Source: Leptospira inadai serovar Lyme str. 10 (GTDB lineage Bacteria > Spirochaetota > Leptospiria > Leptospirales > Leptospiraceae). From it: DNA of 64,000 nucleotides. Positions within the stretch are counted from its first letter, which is position 1; every line of letters begins with the position of its first letter. This document shows positions 54,730 to 64,000 of this stretch, piece by piece. The notes beneath the pieces are model-generated. The model worked only from the letters and a program-made list of their open reading frames with translations, was not told the origin of the DNA and ran no database searches. Made by a program: the position numbers and the translations under genes. The stretch spans positions 914,001 to 978,000 of the forward strand of contig NZ_AHMM02000015.1 of NCBI RefSeq assembly GCF_000243675.2. Reading direction: 5' to 3'.

Positions 54730-56723
54730 CGGAGCGCTCCCGAGAGATACTTCGGTAATTTTGAATATTCGATCTTCAATTCGTCCCAATTCGAGATTCT
54801 CTTAGCCGGAGGAAGAGCGGAGATTAAATCTTTTCCGTAAGACTTGGTCCAAACTCTAGAATCCAAAAGGCTGACGATTCCGGTATCTTTTTCGGACCGA
54901 ATCAATCTCCCGAATCCTTGTTTTAAGATCGTAGTAGCGTACGGAAGCTGAAGATCCCGAAAGGGATTTCCTCCTTTCTCCTTTAACTTTTCACTCCTCG
55001 CTTCCAGTACCGGATCATTCGGAGGTTGGAAAGGTAGCTTAGTCAGAATTACCGAGCGAAGTTTATCTCCTCGAATATCCACTCCCTGCCAGAACGTGGA
55101 AACGCCGAACAACACGGCATTTTCTTCCGATAAGAAAGCGCTCTTCGCCGGTTCGGGGCCCATCTCAATTTGGGAAAAAACGGGAAATTTAGTAACAGGG
55201 CGGACTATCTCTAGGATCTCGTTTAAAGAGCGGTTCGAAGTGAATAGTACGAAGGTTCCACCTTGGGTCAGTTCGATCAGTTTTACGATATAGCGGGATA
55301 AATCCGCGGAATTACCTTCGGCGTTTTCGGAGGCGTCCCGTACATCTTTCGGGAGAAATAAAATGGAATTCTTTTCATAGGGGAAGGGAGACGGAACGAT
55401 CTTGGATTTGGAAGGAAGTTTTCCGATTCTCTCGCTAAAATACTTTAGATTTCCTTTATCCGTTGCGAGAGTCGCGGAAGTGAATATGATACTCTCCGTT
55501 CGGGGCTCTAAAATTTCCTTTAAGATCGCTTCGGATTCCAAGGGTTGAGTGAGAAGTTTCGGATATAGTTCCTTCGTTTTTTGATTGGGAGGATCGGCCC
55601 AATAGACGCGTTCATCGCCATCCATGGTTCGGAAGAGATGCAGCCCTTCGGCGATGCTACCGATTCGATTGGCGAGCATTTCTATTTCCAGCGCGATTTC
55701 CTTTTCGCTTAGTTCCTCGCTTTCTTTGCTGTATTTTTTTAATTCCAGTAGAAGAGTCTGCTCCAACGCATCCAAATCGGATTCGAACGCTCCTCCGTCC
55801 ATTTTCAAAACTTTACGAATTCTTTGTGAACCGTAAAAATTCAAAGGGAGTTCTCCGGCGATGGCGTTAAAGCAGGAAAAAAGTTTTTCGCCGGCCTGGG
55901 TCGCTAAATCATTGATCTTCGGCGAACCGAGTTTGACCGCAAGTCCCGTTTTTTTCTGGGAGTTCCAAACTTGTTGAAGAAGTTTTTGAATTTCGCCGGA
56001 AGATAATTCGATTCGAAATGCCGAGCCCAGGGTTTCCGGAAAATTATGCGCCTCGTCGATTACGAGTTTCTTAAATTCGGGGAGTATATTGAAGTCCGAA
56101 GCGATATGCGCGGCGAGTAAATGATGATTTACGATGAGGATATGGGCCTTTTGCCATTTGGCTCGCTCCAAAAAATAGAAGGAATGCGAAAAGTTCGGAC
56201 AATTTCTGCCTAGGCAGGAATCCGCTTCGCGAGTGACCTTATTCCAAAAATCGAATGATGCGTAACCGTCGTATTCTTGACGACGCCCGCTTTGGCTGAG
56301 GGAGACCCAGTTCTTGAAGGACTCCAAATGATCCATCATTTCGGGACCGAAGGTTCCCTGAGAAAGAACGTTTCCTAGTTTTCGCTTGCATACGTAATTG
56401 GAGGCACCCATCGCCACCTCGGCGCGGATTTCTTCGCCTAAAATTTCCGATACGAGGGGAATATCCTTTTTGATCAACTGGTCTTGGAGGGCCTTGGTTT
56501 CCGTGGAAATTACGACGGTCTGTTCGTTTTCCAGTGCGGATAGTGCCGCCGGAATGAGGTAGGCCAGCGATTTACCGACTCCGGTTCCCGCCTCTACGAT
56601 TAGATGCTTCGCTTCCTGGAAAGCTTCTTCGACTCCGTTCGCCATTTGGATCTGACCCGGCCTGGACTCGAATTCGGGCCAAAGAGTCGAAAGTTTGGAA
56701 AATTGCTCTGCTGTCTTACCCAA
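54726..56723 (-). CDS. DinG/YoaA-like superfamily 2 helicase
   Basis: The protein has 665 residues. Walker A AGTGVGKS is at 45-52, DEAH at 223-226, and a C-terminal helicase half has STFWQGVDIRGDKL and QGFGRLIRSEKD. The Fe-S region has Cys112, Cys170 and Cys175 in the expected places, but the fourth ligand position is Ser181 (CPNFSHSFYF instead of the usual C-P-x-x-x-x-C-F-F). DinG-type XPD-like helicases unwind DNA with a 4Fe-4S domain; activity with a three-Cys site is uncertain. It starts seven bases after the transporter stop. Confidence 0.9.
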   Translation of the reverse strand: MGKTAEQFSKLSTLWPEFESRPGQIQMANGVEEAFQEAKHLIVEAGTGVGKSLAYLIPAALSALENEQTVVISTETKALQDQLIKKDIPLVSEILGEEIRAEVAMGASNYVCKRKLGNVLSQGTFGPEMMDHLESFKNWVSLSQSGRRQEYDGYASFDFWNKVTREADSCLGRNCPNFSHSFYFLERAKWQKAHILIVNHHLLAAHIASDFNILPEFKKLVIDEAHNFPETLGSAFRIELSSGEIQKLLQQVWNSQKKTGLAVKLGSPKINDLATQAGEKLFSCFNAIAGELPLNFYGSQRIRKVLKMDGGAFESDLDALEQTLLLELKKYSKESEELSEKEIALEIEMLANRIGSIAEGLHLFRTMDGDERVYWADPPNQKTKELYPKLLTQPLESEAILKEILEPRTESIIFTSATLATDKGNLKYFSERIGKLPSKSKIVPSPFPYEKNSILFLPKDVRDASENAEGNSADLSRYIVKLIELTQGGTFVLFTSNRSLNEILEIVRPVTKFPVFSQIEMGPEPAKSAFLSEENAVLFGVSTFWQGVDIRGDKLRSVILTKLPFQPPNDPVLEARSEKLKEKGGNPFRDLQLPYATTILKQGFGRLIRSEKDTGIVSLLDSRVWTKSYGKDLISALPPAKRISNWDELKIEYSKLPKYLSGALR

Positions 56724-56730
56724 GAATCCC

Positions 56731-58548
56731 TCAATCGTTCCTTGTCTGGAAAAGTTTTACGATGCAATACAGAGAAAGTAAGGAAACCAGACCTAAGGAA
56801 AATCCCATTGTCAAAGCTCCTTCTATGCTTAATTCCGTGACCGGTAGGGAAGTAAGCGTAGAAGAAATCGAACCGTTTCTATACGGAAAGAAATTGTACG
56901 CGATGACTAAGATAAATCCGAATCCACCCAGAACGGCAGGCAATATATATTTTTTCCGGAAATCCTTTTCTGTGACAGCCTCTTCCTTTCCTTTCAGGCT
57001 CCGGTGAACTAGAAAATAGAAGAATGCGAATACGCCTACGATGCTTAAAAAAACGTAACGGGAGACTAAGGCCTGGACGGCAGCCTCTTCCGGGCTCGTA
57101 TTCGGACCGGCATTGGCTATCATCCAGTCCACGCTCATCTTATTGATATAGGATTCCAGATTTTGGTATAAGAACATACCGAAGATAACTAACAGAAATG
57201 TGGGGGTCACATACTTGATGATCCACCAAAAAAAATTCGGAAGTTTGATATGCGAGCCTCGGTATCCTTCTTCCAGCCCTTTCTTCGCTCCGATTACCCA
57301 ACCAAAAATCAGGATTTGTATGGTCGCAAGAATATAGATTAGAACGGTTCCGATCCTGAAATCGGCCTGATCGAGAGCGTTAAAGTTCTTATTAAAATAT
57401 AAGATGGGAAAGGAAAGGGAGAAGGTAAGTAGAAATAAAAGGAAACTGGAAGTCCTCCGGCTCACATGAAATGATTCTTCCAAAAAGACGGTCCAAGGCT
57501 GAAGCATCGTGACCGAGGAGGTAAGGGCGGCCAAAAACAAAACGAAGAACCAAATCGCTCCAAAAAACTGTCCTCCCGGCATCAAAGCAAAAACGGACGG
57601 CAGTGCGATGAATCCCATTCCGAAGGTTCCGAACGAGGTGACGGTCAGACCTAGGAATAAAAAGGCCACCGGAATGGTAATCATTCCGCCGAATGCGACT
57701 TCCACGAATTCGTTTAATGACGCCGCGGATAAGGAAGATAAGACGACATCGTTTTCCCGTTTTAAATAACTGGAAAATACCAGTGCGATCCCGAAGCCTG
57801 CGGATAGCGTAAAGAAAATCTGTCCCGCCGCCGAAATCCAAACCTTGGCCTGCCCGAGCGAATTCCAGTCGGGGTTCCACATTTTTCCCAATCCGATTTC
57901 GATTCCCTCCAGGGTTAAAACTCGGACTAAAACGATCACGGAGCAGATCAACATCAGCGGGACCGCGATCTTGGCAAAAATCTCGATTCCCTTCGCAATT
58001 CCGCGGTATACTAAAATAAAATTCATGAGAAAGCAGGCGAGGGTCGCGTAGAAAATCTTTCCGGCAATGGCGGAACCGTTCTCTTTCGCACCGACTAATG
58101 TTTGAAAATAATCCGTAGCGGTCGCGATAACGGCGCTTTGATTATTCCCGTTCATGGTGAGATTGACCTGGCCGGTGGCAAAATCGAAAGCGTAAGCAAG
58201 ACACCAGGCCTCAACAAAAACATAATATACGTAAATAAGAAGCGGAATGGTAATCCCGATGGCTCCGACTAGCCGAAGGGGAATTCCCGACAGGTATGAG
58301 CGAAAGAGATTCGGCGCGCTATGACCTTGTTCTCCGCCGAGTCGTCCCATGACCCATTCCGTGATGCAGACAGGAATTCCGACTAAGATGAAACTTACGA
58401 TATAAGGAAGTAAAAAGGCTCCGCCTCCGTTTTGAACGGCCTGTCCCGGAAATCGTAAAAAATTACCCAGACCGATCGCTCCCGAGGCCACGGTTAAAAT
58501 GAGTCCAGTGCGGGATTTCCAGCGTTCCTTAACAGGTTGATTCGGCAT
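56731..58548 (-). CDS. sodium-dependent transporter, neurotransmitter:sodium symporter family
   Basis: The protein has 605 residues with about 12 membrane helices. The N-terminal [40 protein letters not shown] is the TM1-TM2 signature of NSS/SNF proteins, including the unwound TM1 that binds Na+ and substrate. TM6-TM8 segments such as [17 protein letters not shown] are also typical. Substrates of bacterial members are mostly amino acids; the one here cannot be named. It is the first gene of the unit continuing into the helicase. Confidence 0.92.
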   Translation of the reverse strand: MPNQPVKERWKSRTGLILTVASGAIGLGNFLRFPGQAVQNGGGAFLLPYIVSFILVGIPVCITEWVMGRLGGEQGHSAPNLFRSYLSGIPLRLVGAIGITIPLLIYVYYVFVEAWCLAYAFDFATGQVNLTMNGNNQSAVIATATDYFQTLVGAKENGSAIAGKIFYATLACFLMNFILVYRGIAKGIEIFAKIAVPLMLICSVIVLVRVLTLEGIEIGLGKMWNPDWNSLGQAKVWISAAGQIFFTLSAGFGIALVFSSYLKRENDVVLSSLSAASLNEFVEVAFGGMITIPVAFLFLGLTVTSFGTFGMGFIALPSVFALMPGGQFFGAIWFFVLFLAALTSSVTMLQPWTVFLEESFHVSRRTSSFLLFLLTFSLSFPILYFNKNFNALDQADFRIGTVLIYILATIQILIFGWVIGAKKGLEEGYRGSHIKLPNFFWWIIKYVTPTFLLVIFGMFLYQNLESYINKMSVDWMIANAGPNTSPEEAAVQALVSRYVFLSIVGVFAFFYFLVHRSLKGKEEAVTEKDFRKKYILPAVLGGFGFILVIAYNFFPYRNGSISSTLTSLPVTELSIEGALTMGFSLGLVSLLSLYCIVKLFQTRND

Positions 58549-58792
58549 TGCGTTTTCCGTATGGGGATGATTTCCGAGCTATTTTCAGCTCGAAAGCGAA
58601 GATGAATCATAATCGCACGAGAAGAACTCTGTTTGTCAAAAGGATTTCCATTTAAGGAAAGGAAAAAAACGGGACATAAATCTAAGAAAAAAGTCTCTGA
58701 CTATGTGGCAGAAAATTAGGCCGTTCTTTAAGCGTGGGAGTCTAAATTTACAACCGGGGAAGAGAGATGCTCCCTGGCTGGGGCGATAGAAA

Positions 58793-61372
58793 ATGAAATT
58801 GGATAAGATTACCGTAAAACTAAATGAAGCTTTGTCGGAAGCACAAACTACGGCCGGAAATTTAAAACATCCTGAAATCAAGGAAGAACATATCGTAGCT
58901 CAAATTCTATCTCAGGGAGACGGATTTGCGCCACCGATATTCTCTAGATTGAGTTTGCCTCTGGATGAATTTCGTCGAAGGACCGAGTCCGCGCTTCAAA
59001 AACTTCCCAAGGTGGAAGGTGACACCGAGAGGGGTTTTTCGAGAGAGGCCGTGTCCCTCCTGCAAAATTCCGAAGCGTTGCGAAAGGAGCTAAAGGACGA
59101 TTATCTTAGCACGGATCATGTCCTTCTCGGATTTGTTCGATCCGGAATTTCCCCGCTACGGCAGGAATTTCAAAAACTCGGATTGGACTATGCAAAATTA
59201 TTGAAAGTCGTTTTAGACGTAAGGAAAGGACAACCTATTATGGACGAATCTCCGGAAAACAAGGTGGACGCTCTTAAAAAATATGCGAAGAACTTAAACG
59301 AGCTCGCAAAGAAAGGAAAGCTAGATCCGGTTATCGGAAGAGACGAGGAAATTCGTCGTACCATCCAGGTTTTGACGAGAAGGACCAAAAACAATCCTGT
59401 TCTTATCGGGGAACCCGGCGTGGGCAAGACCGCAATCGTAGAAGGATTGGCGAACAAAATCATTCAGGGAGAAGTTCCGGAAGGAATTAAGAATAAGATT
59501 ATCTATGCTCTGGATTTAGGGGCTATGATAGCCGGTGCTAAATATAGGGGAGAATTCGAAGAAAGACTCAAGGCTACTTTAGACGAAGTCAAGCAGAGCG
59601 AGGGGAATATCATTCTCTTTATAGACGAGATTCATACTCTCGTCGGAGCCGGGGCGACCGAGGGAGCGATGGACGCGTCGAATATGCTCAAACCTATGTT
59701 GGCTCGGGGAGAACTGCGCTGTATCGGTGCTACGACACTCAAGGAATACCAGAAATACATCGAGAAGGATGCCGCATTAGAGAGAAGATTCCAACCGGTT
59801 CTCGTTAAAGAACCGAGCGTAGAAGAAACGGTAACGATTCTCAGGGGATTAAAAGACCGATACGAGTTACATCACGGAATTAAGATTTTGGATTCCGCGT
59901 TGGTTGCGGCCGCGACTCTTTCCAATCGTTATATCGCCGATCGCTTCTTACCCGACAAAGCCGTCGATTTGATAGACGAGGCTAGTTCTAAAATGCGGAT
60001 CGAAATGGATTCCATGCCGGAAGAATTGGATCGTCTCAGTAAAAAGATCCAATCCCTTAAGATCGAGAGGGAAGCCCTAAAACGGGAAACGGATCCTGCT
60101 TCCAAGCAACGTACCGAAATATTGGTAAAGGAATTGGTCGAGCAAGAGGAGACCTTCAGGACTCTCAAGGCACGATGGGATTTGGAAAAATCCAAGATCG
60201 CAAAGATTAAGGAAATTAAGGAACAGATAGACCGATTTAAGGTCCTGGAAGCGGAAGCCGAACGACGGGGAGAGATCAACCGTGTGGCCGAGATTCGTTA
60301 CGGTAAATTAATCGAACTCGACAAACAGATGGAAAAGGCCAACGAGGAGCTTAAAAAGATCGCGGGAGCTAGCCGTCTCTTGAAAGAGGAAGTGGACGAG
60401 GAGGATATCGCGAATATCGTTTCCCGCTGGACCGGAATTCCGGTTTCTAAGATGCTTCAAGGCGAAAAGGCAAAGCTTCTAGATATGGAGGAAGCTCTCA
60501 AGGCAAAAGTAATCGGGCAAGATCATGCCTTGTCTTTATTATCCGAAGCGATTCGAAGATCAAGGGCAGGGATGGCCGATCCGCATAGACCGATCGGAAC
60601 ATTTCTTTTTCTCGGTCCGACGGGAGTAGGTAAAACGGAGACTGCAAAGGCTCTTTCGGAATTCCTCTTTAACGATCCGAATGCGATGCTCAGGATCGAT
60701 ATGAGCGAATATATGGAAGCGCATTCCGTAGCCAGATTGATAGGAGCTCCTCCCGGTTATATCGGACATGAAGAGGGCGGGCAGCTCACCGAGGCAGTAA
60801 GAAGAAGACCCTATTCGGTCATACTCTTTGATGAAGTGGAAAAAGCCCATCCTGAAGTCTTCAATGTATTCCTGCAGATTCTGGATGAAGGTAGATTGAC
60901 GGATAGTAAAGGGCGGAGCGTGGATTTCAAGAATACAGTGATTATTCTGACTTCGAATCTAGGATCCGATATATTGGGTTCGCCCGAATACAGCGCGGAA
61001 GAAAAGGAAAGGTTGGTCGAGCAACGACTGAAGAAACAGTTCAAACCCGAATTTTTAAATCGTTTGGACGAGGTGATTTTGTTTAAGTCCGTGGACGAAG
61101 CGATGCTTTCCAAAATCTCCGAACTGCAATTGCAGATCATGTCAAAGAAAGCAGAGGAGAACGGTTTGAATGTCAGCTTCACTCCTGCTCTGAAGCAATA
61201 CGTCACCAAAGCGGGTTTCGATCCGGAATACGGAGCAAGACCTCTCAAGCGATTAATCCAAAGAGAAATCGGGAATGCACTCAGCTCCTATATATTAAAA
61301 GGGGACTTTCAGCAGGGGCAAAAAGTGAACGTAGACTATCAGGTTGGTCGGGTAGAAATTAAAAAAGGCTGA
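58793..61372 (+). CDS. clpB: ClpB disaggregase
   Basis: The protein has 859 residues, full length. A Clp N domain (1-145), NBD1 with Walker A GEPGVGKT at 206-213, a coiled-coil middle domain (about 405-530, heptads with many Lys/Glu) and NBD2 with GPTGVGKT at 608-615 are all present. The middle domain distinguishes it from ClpA. With DnaK it rescues aggregated proteins. The 244-bp upstream region has no CIRCE (HrcA) operator that I can see, so heat regulation, if any, is by another route. It ends at a pair of hairpins shared with the convergent regulator. Confidence 0.97.
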   Translation: MKLDKITVKLNEALSEAQTTAGNLKHPEIKEEHIVAQILSQGDGFAPPIFSRLSLPLDEFRRRTESALQKLPKVEGDTERGFSREAVSLLQNSEALRKELKDDYLSTDHVLLGFVRSGISPLRQEFQKLGLDYAKLLKVVLDVRKGQPIMDESPENKVDALKKYAKNLNELAKKGKLDPVIGRDEEIRRTIQVLTRRTKNNPVLIGEPGVGKTAIVEGLANKIIQGEVPEGIKNKIIYALDLGAMIAGAKYRGEFEERLKATLDEVKQSEGNIILFIDEIHTLVGAGATEGAMDASNMLKPMLARGELRCIGATTLKEYQKYIEKDAALERRFQPVLVKEPSVEETVTILRGLKDRYELHHGIKILDSALVAAATLSNRYIADRFLPDKAVDLIDEASSKMRIEMDSMPEELDRLSKKIQSLKIEREALKRETDPASKQRTEILVKELVEQEETFRTLKARWDLEKSKIAKIKEIKEQIDRFKVLEAEAERRGEINRVAEIRYGKLIELDKQMEKANEELKKIAGASRLLKEEVDEEDIANIVSRWTGIPVSKMLQGEKAKLLDMEEALKAKVIGQDHALSLLSEAIRRSRAGMADPHRPIGTFLFLGPTGVGKTETAKALSEFLFNDPNAMLRIDMSEYMEAHSVARLIGAPPGYIGHEEGGQLTEAVRRRPYSVILFDEVEKAHPEVFNVFLQILDEGRLTDSKGRSVDFKNTVIILTSNLGSDILGSPEYSAEEKERLVEQRLKKQFKPEFLNRLDEVILFKSVDEAMLSKISELQLQIMSKKAEENGLNVSFTPALKQYVTKAGFDPEYGARPLKRLIQREIGNALSSYILKGDFQQGQKVNVDYQVGRVEIKKG

Positions 61373-61396
61373 CTCGATTCCTAAGGCAGTCTTCAA

Positions 61397-61423
61397 ATAA
61401 AAACCCCGGTAGAGGCCGGGGTT
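61397..61423 (-). terminator. intrinsic terminator for the minus-strand regulator
   Basis: AACCCCGG (61402-61409) pairs with CCGGGGTT (61416-61423) around a six-base loop. Read on the minus strand it ends in a T-run (61397-61401 are A on plus). It lies beyond the other hairpin at 61467, on the clpB side, so the minus transcript must pass that one first. Confidence 0.8.
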
Positions 61424-61466
61424 CATTGGGGATGCAAATTTCCGAGGGAGAAAAAGGTTAGAATGA

Positions 61467-61494
61467 ACGGGAGGCGAGTTAGCCTCCCGTTTTT
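61467..61494 (+). terminator. intrinsic terminator of clpB
   Basis: A perfect nine-base stem, ACGGGAGGC (61467-61475) and GCCTCCCGT (61482-61490), with a six-base loop is followed by TTTT on the plus strand. On the minus strand there is no T-run, so it should act for clpB only. Confidence 0.9.
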
Positions 61495-61497
61495 GAA

Positions 61498-61923
61498 TCA
61501 GAATTCTACTTTCAGTAAAAACAATTCTTCTTTTTTCATTTTTAGGACCTTAGAGGCCATGTTCTTAAATTCTTCTGGCGGTTCCAAGAGACCCAATTCT
61601 ACTTTAGATAGAAATGGAGTGGAAACCTTTAATTTTTTTGCCATGTCATATTGCTTAATTCCCAACTCTCTACGTTTTGCCCAGAGTTTGTTGGTGAGGC
61701 CTTGGCTGAATTCGGGATAAACATCTTCGACCGGACGGTCGTTGAATAATTTATCAAGAGTGGTTTTCAAATATTTCGCACAAGCTTGTCTGAATTTCTC
61801 AGTAGGAGCCTGGCTTCCCGTTTCGATCTTGGAGAGGTAGCTAGGGGAAACGCCCAAAGCCCTTGCCATATCGTATTGTTTGACACCCCGTTTTTTTCGG
61901 AGCATGTAGATGTGGTTATTCAT
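61498..61923 (-). CDS. XRE-family regulator with two tandem HTH domains
   Basis: The protein has 141 residues and consists of two Cro/C1-type helix-turn-helix domains: about 5-60 and 76-134. Each carries the identical KQYDMA at 15-20 and 90-95, followed by L-x-V-S-x-x-x-L-S-K-I/V-E. The two halves are clearly an internal duplication offset by 75 residues; no effector domain remains. A GAGGGG sequence precedes the start. Such a protein could bind two half-sites or bridge DNA as a single chain. It is convergent with clpB, which is an arrangement but not evidence of regulation. Confidence 0.88.
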   Translation of the reverse strand: MNNHIYMLRKKRGVKQYDMARALGVSPSYLSKIETGSQAPTEKFRQACAKYLKTTLDKLFNDRPVEDVYPEFSQGLTNKLWAKRRELGIKQYDMAKKLKVSTPFLSKVELGLLEPPEEFKNMASKVLKMKKEELFLLKVEF

Positions 61924-62301
61924 TCTATCCCCTCTTTTTTACCGTTCTATTCATGCGTCATATAGGCTCAAGAATAAATTTCCATTACGTCCCGTTTCAC
62001 TAGTTGGGCTACAATTTTTTTCCTATTTCATGCGATTCTTACTAAAAAAAGGATCGTCAGTAAGAATCTCGGTCTTTTGACGAAAATTCGTGCCATTTAA
62101 ACAGGGTCCCTTTTTCTTAGATCGGAAAAGTAAGTGAAATACCGTCTAAAAATAGAACGTACTATCTAACTCCAAATCGGCGCTGACTTCCGAAGAATAT
62201 TTCAGGAGATCCGCTTAAGAGGGTTTTTACACGTTACGCTGGCACTAAAAATGACGGCATTTTGCATTATTCTATGAAAAGAAGGGAAAACCTAAAATCG
62301 A
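61924..62301. other. gene-free region upstream of the tandem-HTH regulator
   Basis: About 380 bases without a credible gene. It includes the regulator's promoter region and the inverted repeat at 62035-62067. The rest is AT-rich with short homopolymer runs, and I see no tRNA or other RNA-like structure in it. Confidence 0.6.
62035..62067. repeat. perfect inverted repeat upstream of the regulator
   Basis: ATTCTTACT (62035-62043) and AGTAAGAAT (62059-62067) are exact inverses separated by 15 bases. The spacing (24 bases from arm start to arm start) is about two and a half helical turns. It lies about 115 bases upstream of the tandem-HTH regulator start. It could be an operator for that protein or a hairpin. 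Confidence 0.65.
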
Positions 62302-62335
62302 ATAAAAAAGCCTCGGTCAAATAAGACCGAGGCTT
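62302..62335 (-). terminator. intrinsic terminator of the parvulin-like lipoprotein gene
   Basis: AAGCCTCGGTC (62308-62318) pairs with GACCGAGGCTT (62325-62335) around a six-base loop. On the minus strand it is followed by a T-run (A on plus at 62304-62309). It lies 30 bases after the stop of the lipoprotein gene. Confidence 0.92.
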
Positions 62336-62364
62336 GGTGCGATACGAAATTTCTGACCAGGTAT

Positions 62365-63858
62365 TTAAATCTTTCCGGACTTAAGTTGTTCGGTAGCAAC
62401 CGTCAACTGATACTCGGATTTTAATTTACCGATAAATTCCTGGGCAAGGCTTTGTTTTTTAGAATCCAATAACTCTTGACGAATCTTTTCTCTCACGTCC
62501 GCAAAGGGAAGAGGTATCCGTTCTTGTTGGTTGGTCGGATTCGGTTTGGAATACGAGAACATTTTGCCCGCTTCGTAAGTGGTTCTGATTTCCGCTTCGG
62601 TAACGTCTATCTTCGGCGGAAACACTTTCTTCATCAAAAGCGGCAATACTAGGAATCGTCTTTGAATCGGGAACAACTCTTTATATTCGTCGGAGTTCCG
62701 AATTCGCTTAATAGCCTCCGAGCGTTCTCCGATTTTTAGCGGCAGATATCGGGAAGAATAGAAGTTAATCACCATCGATTTTTCGTCTTTCGCGGGAGTC
62801 GCATCCGTACCGCTGATCGCCGCAAAATCTTTAAATTTTTCTAATACTTCCTTATAACGAACGACTTCTCCGGTCTTTTTATCCGTTAAGAGAACGGTCT
62901 CGGGAGTGATCGCCCCGATATTCGCTTGGGAGATTTGCGCGGGTTCCCAACCGGACTCCGTCATCACCTGGTCGATACTCTTTTTCCAAGCTTCGGCCAG
63001 AAATTTATTTTTATAGTAATCCGCGTATTGGCCCGCAATTTCTTCGACCCGCAATTCGGAATAGAACTTCGAGTTTTTCTTATCATCTTCGCTTAAATTA
63101 TCTTTCTTAAGATAATCCTTGGCGGCATCCCTTTGTTTGCCTAATTCGTTTTTAAAAAGTTTTTCTAATCTAGCTAGATAGATGTTTTCGAGTCTTTCGG
63201 AACGTAAGATATAAATTTTACCTGCGCTTTCCTCTAAAATCCATTGCCCTTTATTTTCGGCGGCCTTGGAAAGAATTGCGGAGAGCGGGTCATTCCCGCA
63301 ATCCAAACAGGCAGGTTCTAGTACTCCGCTTACCGACTTTCTTTGAGGCTCTTCGGTATTCTCCGATACGAATCTCGCGACGTCTTTCTTGGAGGAAAGT
63401 TTCTTGAGTTGCTCCAGATACTCGTCCGCTTTTTGCCTTAAAGTCTTTCCTGTGGTCGGGTCGGGAGAAGCCACTAGCAAGACTCGAATGAAGGCCATTC
63501 TTACTTTACCTTCTTTCGTAATTTGATCCTCGAATTTCTTGCGGTAGAGAGAGAATGCAAATTGCGGTTCGGAATATTTCAGGAATCTTTCCATGTCCCC
63601 TTCGGAGACCAAGGAATGATCTTTATTATAGAGTTCCGCGATTTTTAAAAGACTGAGTTCTTCCAAAACCTTATTTTGGTTTTCGACGGAAGCTGTCGTT
63701 TCATCCACCTTTCTGCCTTTTAAGCTGTAAAAATAATGGAGTCTTAGTTCTTTTCTAGTTAGGGTTCCGCCTTTAAAAGAGGCGAGTACGTCGGAATCCA
63801 ATTTGCAATCGGCAAACAGGAAGCCCAAGAGTGAGAGTACTATGATTTTTTTACTCAT
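62365..63858 (-). CDS. PpiC/SurA-like lipoprotein
   Basis: The protein has 497 residues. A signal peptide ends at FLFADC (Cys18). An N-terminal SurA-like helical region (about 25-130) opens with VLASFKGGTLTRKELRLHYFYSLKG. A parvulin-like segment follows (about 130-240, VRMAFIRVLLVASP... to IYILRSERLENI), with an inserted CLDC pair near 200. The C-terminal half has a second helix-rich region and another IDVTEAEIRTTYEAGK motif. Peptidyl-prolyl isomerase activity is uncertain because key parvulin His residues are not evident. A periplasmic chaperone anchored to a membrane is the likeliest role. Confidence 0.78.
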   Translation of the reverse strand: MSKKIIVLSLLGFLFADCKLDSDVLASFKGGTLTRKELRLHYFYSLKGRKVDETTASVENQNKVLEELSLLKIAELYNKDHSLVSEGDMERFLKYSEPQFAFSLYRKKFEDQITKEGKVRMAFIRVLLVASPDPTTGKTLRQKADEYLEQLKKLSSKKDVARFVSENTEEPQRKSVSGVLEPACLDCGNDPLSAILSKAAENKGQWILEESAGKIYILRSERLENIYLARLEKLFKNELGKQRDAAKDYLKKDNLSEDDKKNSKFYSELRVEEIAGQYADYYKNKFLAEAWKKSIDQVMTESGWEPAQISQANIGAITPETVLLTDKKTGEVVRYKEVLEKFKDFAAISGTDATPAKDEKSMVINFYSSRYLPLKIGERSEAIKRIRNSDEYKELFPIQRRFLVLPLLMKKVFPPKIDVTEAEIRTTYEAGKMFSYSKPNPTNQQERIPLPFADVREKIRQELLDSKKQSLAQEFIGKLKSEYQLTVATEQLKSGKI

Positions 63859-63899
63859 ATTTCTTTTCTATTACCTGGTTTTACGGAGTTTAGGGAGGA

Positions 63900-63998
63900 T
63901 CAGTATTTGTGAATGGTCTTTCGGGCAGGTTGCGAGTGCTTTCCTTGGATTTCAACGGATATTTCCTGAGTGAGTCGTTTTTCGTTATCCTGGTACAA
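63900..63998 (-). CDS. C-terminal end of an unidentified protein (partial)
   Basis: A minus-strand frame enters from the right edge and ends with TGA at 63902-63900, 42 bases before the lipoprotein start. The 32 visible codons (ending RKTIHKY) have a protein-like mix of charged residues, and the other two frames look less like coding sequence. I cannot assign a family. It may be co-transcribed with the lipoprotein. Confidence 0.4.
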   Translation of the reverse strand: MYQDNEKRLTQEISVEIQGKHSQPARKTIHKY

Positions 63999-64000
63999 TC

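Noticed and set aside
58549..58792. Search for a CIRCE/HrcA operator before clpB
   Set aside because: No TTAGCACTC-type inverted repeat is present; only a short CGAGCT/AGCTCG stem near 58573-58591 with no T-run.

Overview
This window is almost certainly from a Leptospira chromosome. The gene complement fits (PAS-rich histidine kinases, FecR and beta-helix surface proteins, LptD, SurA-like lipoproteins, class III adenylate cyclase, dispersed his genes). So do the repeated GACAGAG-type intergenic DNA and lipoproteins with the degenerate lipoboxes usual in spirochaetes. By eye the base composition is in the mid-40s % GC, richer than L. interrogans, which would suit an intermediate (P2-type) or environmental species; this is an impression, not a computed value. 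Coding density is high on both strands. I saw no rRNA, tRNA, CRISPR array, prophage or insertion sequence.

Layout. 1-1673: end of a poly-gamma-glutamate synthesis cluster (pgsB tail, pgsC, pgsW-like). 1670-4202 (minus): alpha/beta hydrolase, small conserved protein, DUF445 membrane protein. 4400-10510: signalling block with two HisKA_2-type PAS kinases, a cyclic-nucleotide-binding protein, a lipoprotein hydrolase and a stand-alone receiver. 10561-12438: Uup-like ABC-F ATPase. 12435-20886 (minus): four overlapping genes, namely adenylate cyclase, FecR protein with five repeated modules, DUF5683-like protein and a beta-helix lipoprotein. 21113-27558: cyclophilin, a PAS kinase/receiver/hybrid kinase operon, a 13-cysteine copper-storage-like protein and a receiver-GGDEF diguanylate cyclase. 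27582-30175: glycerate 2-kinase and a secreted lipase. 30175-30919 is a repeat-rich intergenic region with a 15-copy heptamer array.

30920-46308: mostly housekeeping genes (xth, hisD, panC, mfd, uppP, lptD, a polyprenyl-phosphate sugar transferase, gatC, gatA, hisF). 46371-47513 is a second secreted lipase. 47622-51604 (minus) is the operon folD, AXE1-like protein, cysS, rlmB. Then come asnS and a TPR-like protein, and on the minus strand an Na+-symporter/DinG-like helicase/exported-protein group. clpB follows, then a tandem-HTH regulator and a parvulin-like lipoprotein at the right edge.

How the genes work together. Second-messenger signalling dominates the left half: one adenylate cyclase, one cAMP-receptor-like domain protein, one diguanylate cyclase, four histidine kinases and several receivers, with no DNA-binding response regulator among them. 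The right half is envelope biogenesis and translation. The observations most worth checking are: (i) an AXE1-family esterase in the cysS operon with Gly and Asn in place of the catalytic Ser and His; (ii) the adenylate cyclase-FecR-DUF5683-beta-helix overlapping operon, whose cyclase also carries a possibly dead phosphatase-like N-terminus; (iii) the heptamer array and associated inverted and direct repeats; (iv) a DinG-like helicase lacking one Fe-S cysteine; and (v) interleaved terminators between clpB and a duplicated-HTH regulator.
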